A stretch of 64,000 bases of DNA from Gigaspora rosea. Taxonomy: Eukaryota; Glomeromycota; Glomeromycetes; Diversisporales; Gigasporaceae. The notes below the pieces were generated by a model, which saw nothing but the letters and a program-made list of their open reading frames with translations, did not search any database and had not been told where the DNA came from. The position numbers and the translations under genes were made by a program. This document shows positions 22,163-33,057 of the stretch, in pieces (the stretch's first letter is position 1; each line of letters starts with the position of its first letter). The stretch spans positions 1-64,000 of the forward strand of contig QKWP01001134.1 of NCBI GenBank assembly GCA_003550325.1, written 5' to 3'.

Positions 22163-22640
22163 TATTATTTAATTTTTTGAATTTGAACAAAAGCTAATTT
22201 AACTATACCTGGTGCAGGTAAAGTGCCAACAAAATAGAAAGTAGTACTAATAATATGTTGCTCCTTAAACATTTTAAAAAATAATGCTATAATCGATCCT
22301 AATAACATGATAAATGATGAAATTATTATTAAACTAGCCAGTAACTTCTATTTTCCTGTACCCACGAGTTTTATAGAAACCGTAAAAAATAATAAAATTA
22401 TATTTTAAAATATAACATTAAATGTTTGATGCAGTCTGTGAATTAGTCGTCATGATGAAGATTTATAATAAGACAAAAAACTATTCTTAGGATTAATAAG
22501 TTTAAATTATAGTAGCTTCACTTATACTGCAGTATTAATCACTTACGAGAGTTAACAAAAGTAGTACCTCGATCCAATTCTTTAATTAAAGGCCATTCAA
22601 ATCGAATCTGAATACTACTTTGTATATAACTTGAATCTGG

Positions 22641-23439
22641 ATGAATCTGGATTCAGTTATTAAATCCGTATTCTATGAATCGTTAGACGATGGGTGGCAC
22701 GAAGTGCCACCCATGTTGCTCAGTACATTTGGTCAGTGTTGGCAATTTTTTGCGGCCAATTTTTTTAGCAATTGGTTGGCCAACGGCCAATTGGCTAATA
22801 TTTAAATTTCGGTCAAAAATTTCTAACATACACAATTTTAAAAAAGACTATACTGTATTAGATTGCTTGTTACGGTTTTATTATAAGGTATTAATAAATA
22901 AGAAAAAAAATTTTAATCTTTATTTTTTTTAACAAATAAATAGTATTTGAGGCTTAAATACAGTTAATATAAAGATAACGTTAATACGGATAAAGTAGAT
23001 AAAACATGTAATTTTTTTATATCATAATAAAAATAGACATAAGCCATTCGTGTCAGTGAAGTTTTAAATACACTGCCGCCATGTTCGGGAATCAGATCTT
23101 TTTAAAGAAAATCGGCGCGGATCTGCTAATCTGAAATCGAGACCTACTAGAATGTGTAACAAGAATTTCATCAAAAAAAGTATAAATAAAATGTACGTTT
23201 GCAAGGTGGGTGACGGGCAGTACTCTAGTAATGGTTTACGAATTCGAAATAGTAAAATTTAAATAGAATAAAGAGTATACAGTAATGTATAGAATAGAGT
23301 ACTGTATATAAAAACGTAAAGAATTTTTTATGCTAATTTGGCATGATCTGATTCCTAAAGGAGAGTATACAAGGCAAAGACAGGTTGATCTTTGATCAAG
23401 TATTTTCACGGTAACTAAGGAAAATTTTTAACTCATATA
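22641..23439. other. Spacer with hairpin and a possible transposon end
   Basis: A perfect 11-bp stem with GAA loop lies at 22689-22713 (ATGGGTGGCAC / GTGCCACCCAT). It is followed by CAGTGTTGGCAATTTTTTGC and GGCCAATT-type words (22734-22797) that look like one end of a hAT-like element without a matching right end. 22930-23440 shows nothing firm. The 80-codon frame at 22690-22932 starts in the hairpin and is unlikely to be a gene. Confidence 0.4.
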
Positions 23440-24800
23440 GTTACGATTACATGGATTTAGTATTACCGTTTGGTTCTTATTTTGGTTATGTGTGACCAGT
23501 TTGTGTAAGGCGAGTCGATTGATAACTCTTTTGTTTTATGATCAACATTATCTTTTTCCTAAATGTGGGGGTGAATTGTTACACGAGAAATATGTCGTTT
23601 TGTATATGATACTTTATACTTTATGTGCACTGCACGAACGATCGGACCCTGAGTTTAAAGTGATGTGCCAAAGTGCCAACTCACGCATTTCGTGATAAAA
23701 TATGTGTAAACATAACATAATTGCGCCTTATTTTAAGTTTCTCAACGTTTTACGGGCTTGTCATCTTGGACTTTTGCGCCTACTTTGAGATGTTTGTCAA
23801 TTTCACTTTTACTGCATCGGATCTTTTACAGGTCTGATGAAATGATAATCTATGATCGTCAAAGACACAACGAAAAGTTGTAACAAAGGCGATAACGGAG
23901 ATTTGGTGATCATTTCTATATTAATCTTTTAAGTTTAAATACTGAAATATGGTGCAGGAAACCTTAACTTGCCAATATAATAGATGACTTTAAAATCTAT
24001 TAACTCTTTAAAAAATTAAAATTTTAAAAAACTAACTGGTAATTTTGTTCTTTAAGACTATTCTATAAAATTACCAGTCAGATTTTAAAAATATAACCTT
24101 TATAAGAAGTTAATAGCTTTTAAAGTTGATTATTTTTATATTAAAAATAAAATTGAAACACGTATAATTTTTAAATTTGACCAATCAAAAACTTAGATTT
24201 TTATTATAAAAAAATTTTGACCAATCAAAATCAAATTTAAATAATAAATTTTTTTAAAAAATTTTTAATTAAACTTGTATTACCTATTATAGCAATTTGA
24301 TTGGCTAATTAAGGTTACACTGCATATGCAAATTGAAACAATGTCTAGTCATACGTACCAGTTAGTAAACCTGATATCAAAAAACTTAATTTATAATTAT
24401 GATGTAATAAAAAATAAATAATTGAAAAAGGAGTCATTTTGGCGCCACCCAGGATGGTAAATAATTCATTGCCACCCTATCCAAATTAAATACTAATTTG
24501 ACTGAATAAATCTAACCCTATGGTAAGTGCGTCATCAAATTACTATTTAATTTGGACAGGGTGGTATACCAACCTGGGTGGCACAAAGACTTTTCAATTG
24601 AAAAATTAAAAATTTGATTGAAAAAATTGTAAAAATATAATGACCTTTTTTATCGTTTAATTTAATGAACGATAAATAGTAATTAATGTAAATGATTGAA
24701 GAATTAGTAATTGAAGATAAAAATATTATGCAAGACTTGCAATAAAGTTATTAAATATATTAAAAAAAAAACCAATATTTGATTCGCAAGAATGTGATCT
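23440..24800 (+). repeat. Direct duplication, copy 1
   Basis: Diverged but collinear with 24830-25640. Shared blocks include TTGGTTCTTATTTTGGTTAT, TTATGTGCACTGCA and TTTCTCAACGTTTTAC. Copy 1 has extra sequence at about 23960-24345, including a hairpin at 23980-24140, and the MITE at 24430-24595. An open frame at 23492-23695 is not conserved in copy 2, so I do not call a gene. Confidence 0.7.
24430..24595. mobile_element. Mutator-like MITE (10-bp target duplication)
   Basis: Ends GGAGTCATTTTGGCGCCACC and complement GAAAAGTCTTTGTGCCACCC, flanked by AATTGAAAAA at 24420-24429 and 24596-24605. A perfect 10-bp duplication with TIRs fits Mutator-like elements. Second TIR-internal motif: CACCCTRTCCAAATTAAAT in both orientations. 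Confidence 0.75.
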
Positions 24801-24829
24801 TTTTTGTTATTTAATTAACTTGTAGTTAA

Positions 24830-25640
24830 GTTTACATGGATTTTTGTATTACTGTTTTGGTTCTTATTTTGGTTATATGTGACCAATTTGTATTAGATGA
24901 GTTGATCGATAACTTTTTGGTTTATGATCAATGTTATCTAATGTGGAGTGAATTGTTACACAGGAAATAAGTCGTTTTATATAGAACACTTTATGTGCAC
25001 TGCATGAACGAACGGATCCTGAGTGTAAGTGATGTGACAGAGTGCCAACTCACATATTTCATAAAAAATATGTGTAGAATGTAACATAATTGTGCTTTAT
25101 TTTAGGTTTCTCAACGTTTTACAAGCTTGGCTTCTTAGATTCTTGCACCTACTTTTGAGATATTTGTCAATTTCACTTTTACTTTACCGGCCTGATGAAA
25201 TGATAATCTATGATTGTTAAAGACACAGCGAAAGATTGTAATGAAAGCGATAACTGAGTTTTGGTGATCATTTTTATATTAATCTTTAAGCCTAAATAAA
25301 TATGATCTTTTCACATACGTACTGGTTAGCAAACCTGAATCAAAAATATGATGTAATAAAAATAAATAATCAAAAATTAATAATAATTAAATGTGAAAAA
25401 ATTATAAACATATAATGAAAATTTACAATTAAAGTTAGTGCTGTACATTGAGAATTGATTTTTAATTCACAAGAATATGACCTTTTTTGTCATTTAATTT
25501 AATAAATGATAAATAATAATTAATGTAAATAATTTCGAATTAATAATTGAATGTGAAAAAATTATGCAAAACTTACAATTAAAGTTAATATATCAAAAGC
25601 TGATAATTAATTCGCAAGAATGTTAAACACATATAATAGT
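24830..25640 (+). repeat. Direct duplication, copy 2
   Basis: Collinear with 23440-24800 but with many CG to TG or CA changes, for instance GTGCAACTCACGCATTTCG-type sequence reduced to CACATATTTCATA. No gene supported. Confidence 0.65.
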
Positions 25641-25679
25641 TCTGCAAACAGCTAAATAGATCAAACAATTAAACTAATA

Positions 25680-26335
25680 ATCTTCCAAGATAACACAATA
25701 AATAGCTGCACAATGCAGTTGTGCTAAACCGGGAATAGATGATAAATTGTAAATGAAAATAACACCTAGGGGCCTATAAGTAAAATGCACAGATAAACCA
25801 GGATTTTGTACGTAAGAGACTTGGATTGGCACAGATTTTTGGCCTGTGGTGGACCGTATACCCATACTGATTGGACCATTAATGACTAGGGTTTTGCAAC
25901 ACTTTAGTAGTCCAAATGACGCAGTTTTTGCATGGGTAATTAACGTGAAGTAACGTGCTATACCACTGTGATAAAAAAAAATACATACAAGTAGATTACA
26001 TAATTTTATATTAGATCAATATAATATGAACAAACTAATTGCACATGTATCAAAATTTTGTAGCCCAGAGCAATTTCATTAGCGAAATTATGAGATATCG
26101 CAATTTTTTTAAAAGAAAATTGTTATTGACCTTTTGCTCTTCATGAAACGAACCAACACGTATTACTATTGACACATATCATTCCGTAAAATGAAGGTGC
26201 ATTACATATAACGTGACATAATGTGCCACCTCCTGTCATAATTTCCGTACCTGCACATATCACTCCGACTGTGTCATTTTGTGTATTCCTGGCACCGACC
26301 CATACCACACCCCGGACCACTTTTTTTTATAGGGC
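25680..26335 (+). repeat. Dispersed repeat Q, copy 4, nearly uninterrupted
   Basis: Longest continuous Q copy. It runs from about 25680-25800 (CTATAAGTAAAATGCACAG) to the end CCACTTTTTTTTATAGGGC near 26332. It serves as the empty-site reference for the insertions in the other copies. No coding sequence recognised; class unknown. Confidence 0.6.
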
Positions 26336-26545
26336 ATTATCCGAATAATGACCAGGATTAAGCTTAATTTGATCAAAATTCAGAACACTTTTAGGAGTTA
26401 TTTCGCATTTATAGGGAAAGTCTAATTTGGTAGTGTTGAACAACTCCGATATAGATGGTTATATTTTGTATCGAATTCAAATATTTACAGCTGATTTGCA
26501 AATTAGCAGGATTATTATTTTTCGATAATAAAATTTTATTGAAAC

Positions 26546-26839
26546 TAGGGTGTAGCAATGGGCCGGGTTGGGCCGGGTTTGACTGTGCCCGTTAAATTAT
26601 GAGCCCAACCTGGGCCCAACCCAATTCATTGTAGAACTAAAAATCTAGGCCCGGGTTTGGCCCGAACAAGGCTCAACCTATATAAATTACCGGGTTTAAC
26701 CCGGCCCAAAGCTCAACCCGTTTTTACAAGCCCGGCCCAGCCCAATTAATTTATGGGCCTAAAATTCAGGCCCAGGCCCGGCCCAAACCTAGCCCAACCC
26801 GCAAATTATTGGGCTCAGCCCGGCCCATTGCACACCCTA
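26546..26839. mobile_element. hAT-like element C (GGCCCG word)
   Basis: Ends TAGGGTGTAGCAATGGGCCG and complement TAGGGTGTGCAATGGGCCGG, flanked by ATTGAAAC (26538-26545) and TTTGAAAC (26840-26847). Nearly the whole 294 bp is built of GGCCCGGCCC/GGGCCCAACC words. Strikingly G+C rich in an A+T-rich setting. No coding capacity. Confidence 0.85.
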
Positions 26840-26847
26840 TTTGAAAC

Positions 26848-27827
26848 AATATACTGGCCAAAAATTGTATTATCAAAAACTATATTTTTAATACCAAATT
26901 TACTGTAATTTTGATAATTATATTAAATCTGCTATTATTTTCGCATTAGGGTAAACCTGCGGTAAATCCGTTTTACATACTTTAAATTCTAGTAATAAAA
27001 AAAAAGATCACAGCATATTTAGTTAGTGCATTACCGAAAGACAATAATAAAAAGACTTTTTTTATAGTGTTCGTCATGTACTTTATTCAAAAGAAAAACC
27101 GGTAAAGGTTAAACAATTCTCATACGATAAATAAATATAGTATTATGAGATGCAGAATTTCAAATTTCATTACGTTTAATGCATTGTCCAATCAATTATG
27201 AGACTTTGCTGACGTACATCACTAAAATGCTTATAAACCATACACGTCATGATATATATCACTCTGTTCCTGGTATAAATAAACTCTATAAATATCACAC
27301 CATTTAAAAAAACCCCTCGCACGCACTCAAAAATACCTTGTTATTTATTTTAATTAATATAATAAAAAAAAAAATCCAAAAAAAAGGGAAAACCCAAATA
27401 TGGAAAACTACCATCGAACAAGAAGTACCGAATTAGAACAAAACTATGCAAACAAACTGTATTTTACGTTAATTAATTAAACGTCGAATATTTAAAATTG
27501 AAGACGGCTCAGATTTTGGCGATCCATTAAACAATCTCTCCACATTTTTATAAATTTTTGATTTTTATTTTGTTTTCTTTCAAAAAACATTATAAATGGT
27601 AATTTATATTCTTCTAAAATTTCAACTTATATAGATACGATAACTTGAGATACTGCATCATAAATTTTTGTTTTTTAAATTTTATACAAATCTCATTCGA
27701 TATTAATACTGCTAATACGTTTTACACCGTAAAAATTTATTTCTTTATAATTATTCAATATTAACATTAAACCAATTAGTCTAAATTCTTTCTTTATTAA
27801 TCTAGTATGTACTGTACGCATGCACGT
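26848..27827. other. Spacer; fragment shared with the pogo-like element at 56712
   Basis: 27020-27150 matches 57375-57510 (GAAAGACAATAATAAAAA, CAATTCTCATACGATAAATA) and 27240-27270 matches 58570-58620. A TATAAATAAA box at 27273 is followed by ATG at 27402 opening a 26-codon frame (MENYHRTRSTELEQNYANK). This could be a first exon but nothing downstream confirms it. Confidence 0.35.
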
Positions 27828-28824
27828 TGTGAAGTTCTGATTTGCAGGGGTTTCCTATGTAATTACCAATTACCCCTGTACTCAACTAAAACTCTACTTA
27901 AGTACCGGTCAAGAAGGCAGAAAGAGGCGTGGAAGGACTTGGTCCGGGTCTCAAGGTTCGGAGAGTCTTGTTACGGCGAAGTTGAAGTTAGGATAAGTAT
28001 TTCTGTTTACTTCTTCATGTTCTTGCGTATTTGGATTATTCTACTAATCTTCGGGTCTCTCCTTTTCTGTTGTAGCTTATAGGGCTTCGATGCCGACTTT
28101 CAATCGTTGATTCTTGTAGCGAGGGTCACGGTGGTCACGGGAATCGGGGCCGGATTAGCTCAATTCGGAGATCGACGATGCGGGTCACGGGTCGTTATTG
28201 TTCGATATAAGAGGTAATCACGGCGGTGATCAAGACTTGATTTGGGTACTAATTCTCTTTCTACTTTCTAGGTTCGATTAATAACGATTTGGGGATTTTA
28301 TGGAAAGTCACAGGGACAAGAAGATTGCGACGATGAAAGATTTTAAAGGACGATAATTTCGGTTGGGCGGTATAAAATAATTATACGTTTTTATTTATAA
28401 AAAAGAAAATGGTACAAAGGGGAATAAGCAGTTCTATAGCTAACACTTCTACTCTAATTTCGAAGGTTACTATCTGGGACTAACTAGAACTATTCGAAAA
28501 CTGTTCTGACTGAATTGAACTAAAACTGAACTGAACTATCTTTTCCCTCCATGAACTTTCGGCCTTTATATACTTTTTTTGTTACAGACTAAAAATCGAT
28601 TCGATGGATTCGATTGAGTCTATGGAGTCTTTTGACTCTTTCGACTCTTTCGACTCTTTCGACTCCATCGAGTCCATCGAGTCACGGTCTTACTATAGAT
28701 GGTAACGCGGCTATGTAATATTTAAAAATAGCAAAAATATATATATAGAAATATAAAAAAATTAAAAATAGACATCCAGCACAGCCTCAACTTCCGATTA
28801 CATATGTCGTATTTGCCCTTCACA
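27828..28824 (+). repeat. Putative solo LTR, copy 2 of the LTR-like repeat
   Basis: Possible ends TGTGAAG...CTTCACA with flanks ACGT and ACAT (a duplication differing at one CpG). It shares CTAACACTTCTACTCTAATT and the GTTACAGACTAAAAA block with 17073-17712. Near 28600-28685 there is a run of GACTCTTTCGACTCTTTCG and GATTCGATTGAGTC words. The 91-codon frame at 27807-28082 crosses the proposed LTR start and is not credible as a gene. Confidence 0.4.
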
Positions 28825-28832
28825 ACATATTA

Positions 28833-29794
28833 AGGGTTTCAGAATTAAAATTTGTACAAATCTTATTTATTTTTTAATTAAAATTTCTACAAATCTTATT
28901 TATTTTTTAATTAAAATTCGACAACGTCAAATTAAATAGATGAATAATAAAGACACTTATGAATGAATACTTAACTAGCACGAATAAGGCTATTACTAAA
29001 GTTCTGATAAAGAAATTAACGAACTATTGGAATTAATACAAGCCATGAACTGTATCAATACTTTACTATACGTGTAAAAACAATTAAATCTAAATATTTT
29101 TGTCAATTTCTTTTGCTTAATTATAATAATATGTAAGTAAGTAATATTTGTTAAGCATATAAAAAAAAAATCTGAGCAAAAGTTTAATAAGTTATATACA
29201 AAATAATTTAAGCATAAGTTTAATAAACTATATAAAAAATAATTTAAGAAAGCGTTTAGTAAGTAATATAAAAAAATAATTTAGGCGAAGGTTTAGTAAG
29301 TTATATAAAAGAATAATTTGAGCCAAGGTTTATTTGAGAAAAGGTTCAGTAAGTAATTTGAGCAAAGGTTCAGTAAGTTATGTAAAAAAAAATTTAAGCG
29401 AGGTTTAATAAGTAACTTGAGCAAAGGTTCGGTAATTAATTTGAGTGAAGGTTCAGTAGGTAATTTGAACGAAGGTTCAGTAAGTTATATATATAAACAA
29501 AATAATTTGAGCAAAGGTTTAATAAGCAACTTGAGCAAAGGTTCAGTAAACAATTTTTGAGCGAAGGTTCAGTAAGTAATTTGAGCGTAGGTTTTTTTAT
29601 TATTTATTCTTTTATTATTATTAAATAGTTTGTTGATCTGCATAATAAAAAAAAATTTACTTATTTCGTCAAATGGGAGTCTCTAAATACTCCATTTCAT
29701 TTACCGATTTCAAAATTTTGATCCACAAATAGGATTTTTTAAACACTTATTTATTTCCGAAATGCGCCATTTTTTTTTTTAATTCTGAAACCCC
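28833..29794. mobile_element. PIF/Harbinger-like element with internal minisatellite
   Basis: Ends AGGGTTTCAGAATTAAAA and complement GGGGTTTCAGAATTAAAA, flanked by TTA (28830-28832, 29795-29797). The right part includes GGGAGTCTCTAAATACTCC, a small hairpin. No coding capacity. Confidence 0.72.
29190..29595 (+). repeat. Minisatellite (~22-35 bp units)
   Basis: Irregular tandem units around AATTTGAGCAAAGGTTCAGT followed by AAGTAA or AAGTTATATAAAA. The C-poor left units (TTTAATAAGT) grade into right units (TTCAGTAAGT). Confidence 0.8.
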
Positions 29795-29797
29795 TTA

Positions 29798-30959
29798 TTA
29801 TGTGTAGAGTAAGACGCAGATAAAATTTTAAATCCATATTTTTTTATTGTTAGCTTTGCTAATAAAATGATTATTCAGAATTAATATTCTGATTTCGAAT
29901 ATAATTAGTGACGTGTTTGATAATAATATATCATCGGAAAGCATACTCCTACTGGTTTGGATTTTTAAACTTTCATTCATCCAAATCTGTGACTTAGTTT
30001 ATTTTTACCTTTTTGGGTTTGTATCACTCGCAAAAATAAAGGTTTTCGGTATTCCCCGTTGTCTAAAGCCATGTCCCACGTGACATTTCGTGTAAATCAA
30101 CCAACCGGAGTCGCGAAATTTTGTTTACACGGATCAGCCCGAAGAAGTCAAAAATCAAAAAAAAACGCAAGGACAAAAAAACGGCAGTCTAAACCTATCT
30201 TGGGCCATTAATAAAAAATGTCGGGAAGGCAGTTTTACCTAATTATTTGTTCTAACCTTAACCCCGACCCTAATACTAAATAAGCTCTAACACTAATTTT
30301 AGTTAGCCATCTCCCTTGTTTGTAATTCCGATGCCGTTATTTGAACCACAAAAATTTACGATTAGATGCTACCGTACGTACGTACAAACCGTTATTTTTG
30401 ATAACGTTTACATATATACATAGCATATCGATATGAAAAGAGAAAAATATAAAAGGAAATTTCAATAGTGAATGGATTATTAAATTTACTTATATTTCTT
30501 ATTAAACACTATGCAAACACAAAGTCTTTAAGATTTAAAAGAAATGGATACACATAATCTCTTTCAAACGTATACAAAATAAGTAACGTGGCGACGAAAA
30601 TAGATATATGAAAGAATTCTTTTGTTTCATATCTCTCTTATTCATATATCCTTATTAGTACAGATTTTATGTGTAATCTGCTCATAGTCGTGCGTTTATG
30701 TGTTTGCTACTGCATTAAACAAGAACCTTCATCAGAGATCTTTTATTTTCACGAATGTAAAAGAGGAAAAATCTAACGAGTGACCAAGAGGAATTTTATC
30801 TTGCTTACTGTAGATTTATTTTTTAAAAAGGAAATAAAATTCTTTTAACGAGCACGTAAATTTGTCGAAATTTGTATAAAACAAGTACTTGTTAAACAAT
30901 AATTTTAAGCATGCTAATTTGGATTTTTTGCAGCGATAACTTATTTATTTAAAACCAAA
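29798..30959 (+). promoter_or_regulatory. Upstream region of the Sel1-repeat gene
   Basis: 30060-30300 holds the promoter-like module: CCCACGTGACATTTCG, ATCAACCAACCGG, CGGCAGTCTAAACCTATCTT, GTCGGGAAGGCAGTTTTACC and CCTTAACCCCGACCC. 30925-30935 has TTTTTTGCAG, a possible 3' splice site of a 5'-UTR intron, 25 bases before the ATG. No other gene seen. Promoter function is inferred from position only. Confidence 0.4.
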
Positions 30960-32497
30960 ATGAATATTATTTTTAATGACCAATTTAGTAATAAACAATC
31001 ATCTAACGAAGTAGACTTTAATAAAATGAATGTACTTGGGTTTCTTTACCAACATGGAATAGGGATTGAAAAGGATGAACATAAAGCATTTATTCATTAT
31101 CAAAAATCTGCAGAGATGGGCAATGCTATTGCAATATATCACATTGGACATTGTTATCACTATGGAATAGGGATTGAAAGGATGAAAATAAAGCATTCGT
31201 TCATTATCAAAAATCTGCTGAGATGGGGCATGTTGTTGGAATAAATAATGTTGGATATTGTTATCATCATGGTATAGGAATTGAAAAGGATAACCATAAG
31301 GCATTTATTCATTATCAAAAATCTGCAGAGATGGGCAATGCTACTGCAATATATCACATTGGACATTGTTATCACTATGGAATAGGGGTTGAAAAGGATG
31401 AAAATAAAGCATTCGTTCATTATCAAAAATCTGCTGAGATGGGCAATGCTGCTGCAATATATCACATTGGACATTGTTATCACTATGGAATAGGGGTTGA
31501 AAAGGATGAAAATAAAGCATTCGTTCATTATCAAAAATCTGCTGAGATGGGCAATGCTGCTGCAATATATCACATTGGACATTGTTATCACTATGGAATA
31601 GGGGTTGAAAAGGATGAAAATAAAGCATTCGTTCATTATCAAAAATCTGCTGAGATGGGCAATGCTGCTGCAATATATCACATTGGACATTGTTATCACT
31701 ATGGAATAGGGGTTGAAAAGGATGAAAATAAAGCATTCGTTCATTATCAAAAATCTGCTGAGATGGGCAATGCTGCTGCAATATATCACATTGGACATTG
31801 TTATCACTATGGAATAGGGGTTGAAAAGGATGAAAATAAAGCATTCGTTCATTATCAAAAATCTGCTGAGATGGGCAATGCTGCTGCAATATATCACATT
31901 GGACATTGTTATCACTATGGAATAGGGGTTGAAAAGGATGAAAATAAAGCATTCGTTCATTATCAAAAATCTGCTGAGATGGGGCATGTTGTTGGAATAA
32001 ATAATGTTGGATATTGTTATCATCATGGTATAGGAATTGAAAAGGATAACCATAAGGCATTTATTCATTATCAAAAATCTGCAGAGATGGGCAATGCTAC
32101 TGCAATATATCACATTGGACATTGTTATCACTATGGAATAGGGGTTGAAAAGGATGAAAATAAAGCATTCGTTCATTATCAAAAATCTGCTGAGATGGGC
32201 CATGTTGTTGGAATAGATAATGTTGGATATTGTTATCATCATGGTATAGGAATTGAAAAGGATAACCATAAAGCATTTATTCATTTTCAAAAATCTGCAG
32301 AGATGGGTAATGCTACTGCAATAAATCACATTGGACATTGTTATCACTATGGAATAGGGGTTGAAAAGGATGAAAATAAAGCATTTGTTCATTATCAAAA
32401 ATCTGCTGAGATGGACGACGCTGATGGATTTTTCCGACTTGCTGAATGTTATTCTAATGGAACAGGGATAAGTAGGAAGTCAACTCTATGCAAATGA
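30960..32497 (+). CDS. Sel1-like repeat protein (one-base frameshift)
   Basis: Tandem Sel1-like repeats, 36-residue helix-turn-helix units that act as protein-interaction scaffolds. Starting at the ATG after an A-rich leader, the protein has about 13 full units plus a partial one. Each has the form AIYHIGHCYHYGIGVEKD followed by ENKAFVHYQKSAEMGNA. The frame is broken near 31180: GATTGAAAGGATG has one A fewer than GTTGAAAAGGATG in every other unit. The two frames (30960-31244 and 31223-32497) would join at that point. Five units (31444-31983) are essentially identical 108-bp copies. The last unit changes to ADGFFRLAECYSN and the stop is supplied by an inserted element. No kinase domain follows. 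The frameshift could be a homopolymer error. Confidence 0.88.
31336..31983 (+). repeat. 108-bp tandem coding repeat
   Basis: Six consecutive 108-bp units of the Sel1 gene, the last five indistinguishable by eye. A larger block (GHVVGINNVGYCYHHG unit plus the next unit) also recurs at 31215-31440 and 31975-32190, so both single-unit and two-unit duplications occurred. Confidence 0.9.
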
Positions 32498-32649
32498 CCT
32501 AGACCAAATGATCCAGTTATTTGGAAATAACTATAGTCATTTGGCCACGAGTCATTTCCAAATGACCCAAAATTTAATGATCTCAAATGAGTGGTCATTT
32601 TGAGATCATTTGAGATCATGCAAATGACCAGGTCATTTACCATCCCTGC
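32461..32649. mobile_element. hAT-like element V (CAAATGA word) at the 3' end of the Sel1 gene
   Basis: Left end AACAGGGATAAG, right end complement GCAGGGATGGTAAATGACC. The flanks TCTAATGG (32453-32460) and TCTAATTT (32650-32657) agree at 6 of 8 bases. The interior is an array of TCATTTG/CAAATGA and ATCATTTGAGATC words. The stop codon of the Sel1 frame (32495-32497) lies inside it. Confidence 0.65.
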
Positions 32650-32697
32650 TCTAATTTATGCTCAACTTAAATTTTCTCTTTATAATAGCAATGTATA

Positions 32698-33007
32698 TAT
32701 GGGGCCATTGCAATAGAAAGGGCCGATACTGCCCAAAAATGAAAATCAGGTTTTAGTTATATTCGGATAAATTTTGACATGCACTACATTTTCAATTATA
32801 AGTGGAAATTGATTTGCATAATAAAAAATTGAGATATTTAAAAAAATTTTCTTGGGAGTTTCGTACATCACGGGATTACCCGATATAATTGACTAATCAA
32901 ATCATGAAAATTTTGATTAACCCGGATCAGTCCAAACCAAACAAACATGATTTTCTCAAAATCATATATAAACCAGTATCGGCCCTTTCTACTGCAAAGG
33001 CCCCATA
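32698..33007. mobile_element. MITE, TATGGRGCC family, copy 2
   Basis: Ends TATGGGGCCATTGCAATAGA and complement TATGGGGCCTTTGCAGTAGA, flanked by TA. Same family and length as 2773-3083; both copies contain a TCCGGGTCAATC-like or AACCCGGATCAGTCC stretch. Confidence 0.85.
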
Positions 33008-33057
33008 TAATCACTATCACAAATTTTTATGTAATCTAATATTAAATATATAGTATT

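Larger units (their letters stand above)
19813..22640 (-). pseudogene. Multi-exon membrane-protein gene, probably decayed
   Basis: Minus-strand exons were found by splice sites plus open frames. They are about 22640-22547 (IQIRFEWPLIKELDRGTTF, ending at GTAAGT), a segment ending 22209 (IIISSFIMLLGSIIALFFK, a membrane helix), 21604-21214, 21132-21036, 20920-20839, 20789-20667, 20209-20134 (IIAAFYSSLMFFFMWFYLVC, second helix) and 20045-19813. Phases match at several junctions: 22209 to 21604, 21214 to 21132, 20839 to 20789, 20667 to 20209, 20134 to 20045. Between the helices lies a probable extracellular region with Asn-x-Ser/Thr sites; the tail after the second helix is basic. Damage includes an in-frame TAA at 21279-21281, a stop at the 21036 junction, a TGA before 20667 and a one-base shift near 22355. 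Two transposons sit in introns. I do not recognise the family by name. Confidence 0.55.

Noticed and set aside
22690..22932. 80-codon frame starting MGGTKCHPCC
   Set aside because: Begins in a perfect DNA hairpin and continues through transposon-like words; no domain.
23492..23695. 67-codon frame
   Set aside because: The duplicated copy at 24830 does not keep the frame.
27807..28082. 91-codon frame with a hydrophobic end
   Set aside because: Crosses the proposed LTR start, has no homologous frame in the related repeat at 17073-17712 and no recognisable domain.
31160..32398. Long antisense open frames across the Sel1 gene (412 and 239 codons)
   Set aside because: They are shadows produced by the stop-free 108-bp tandem repeat; the sense strand gives textbook Sel1 units.
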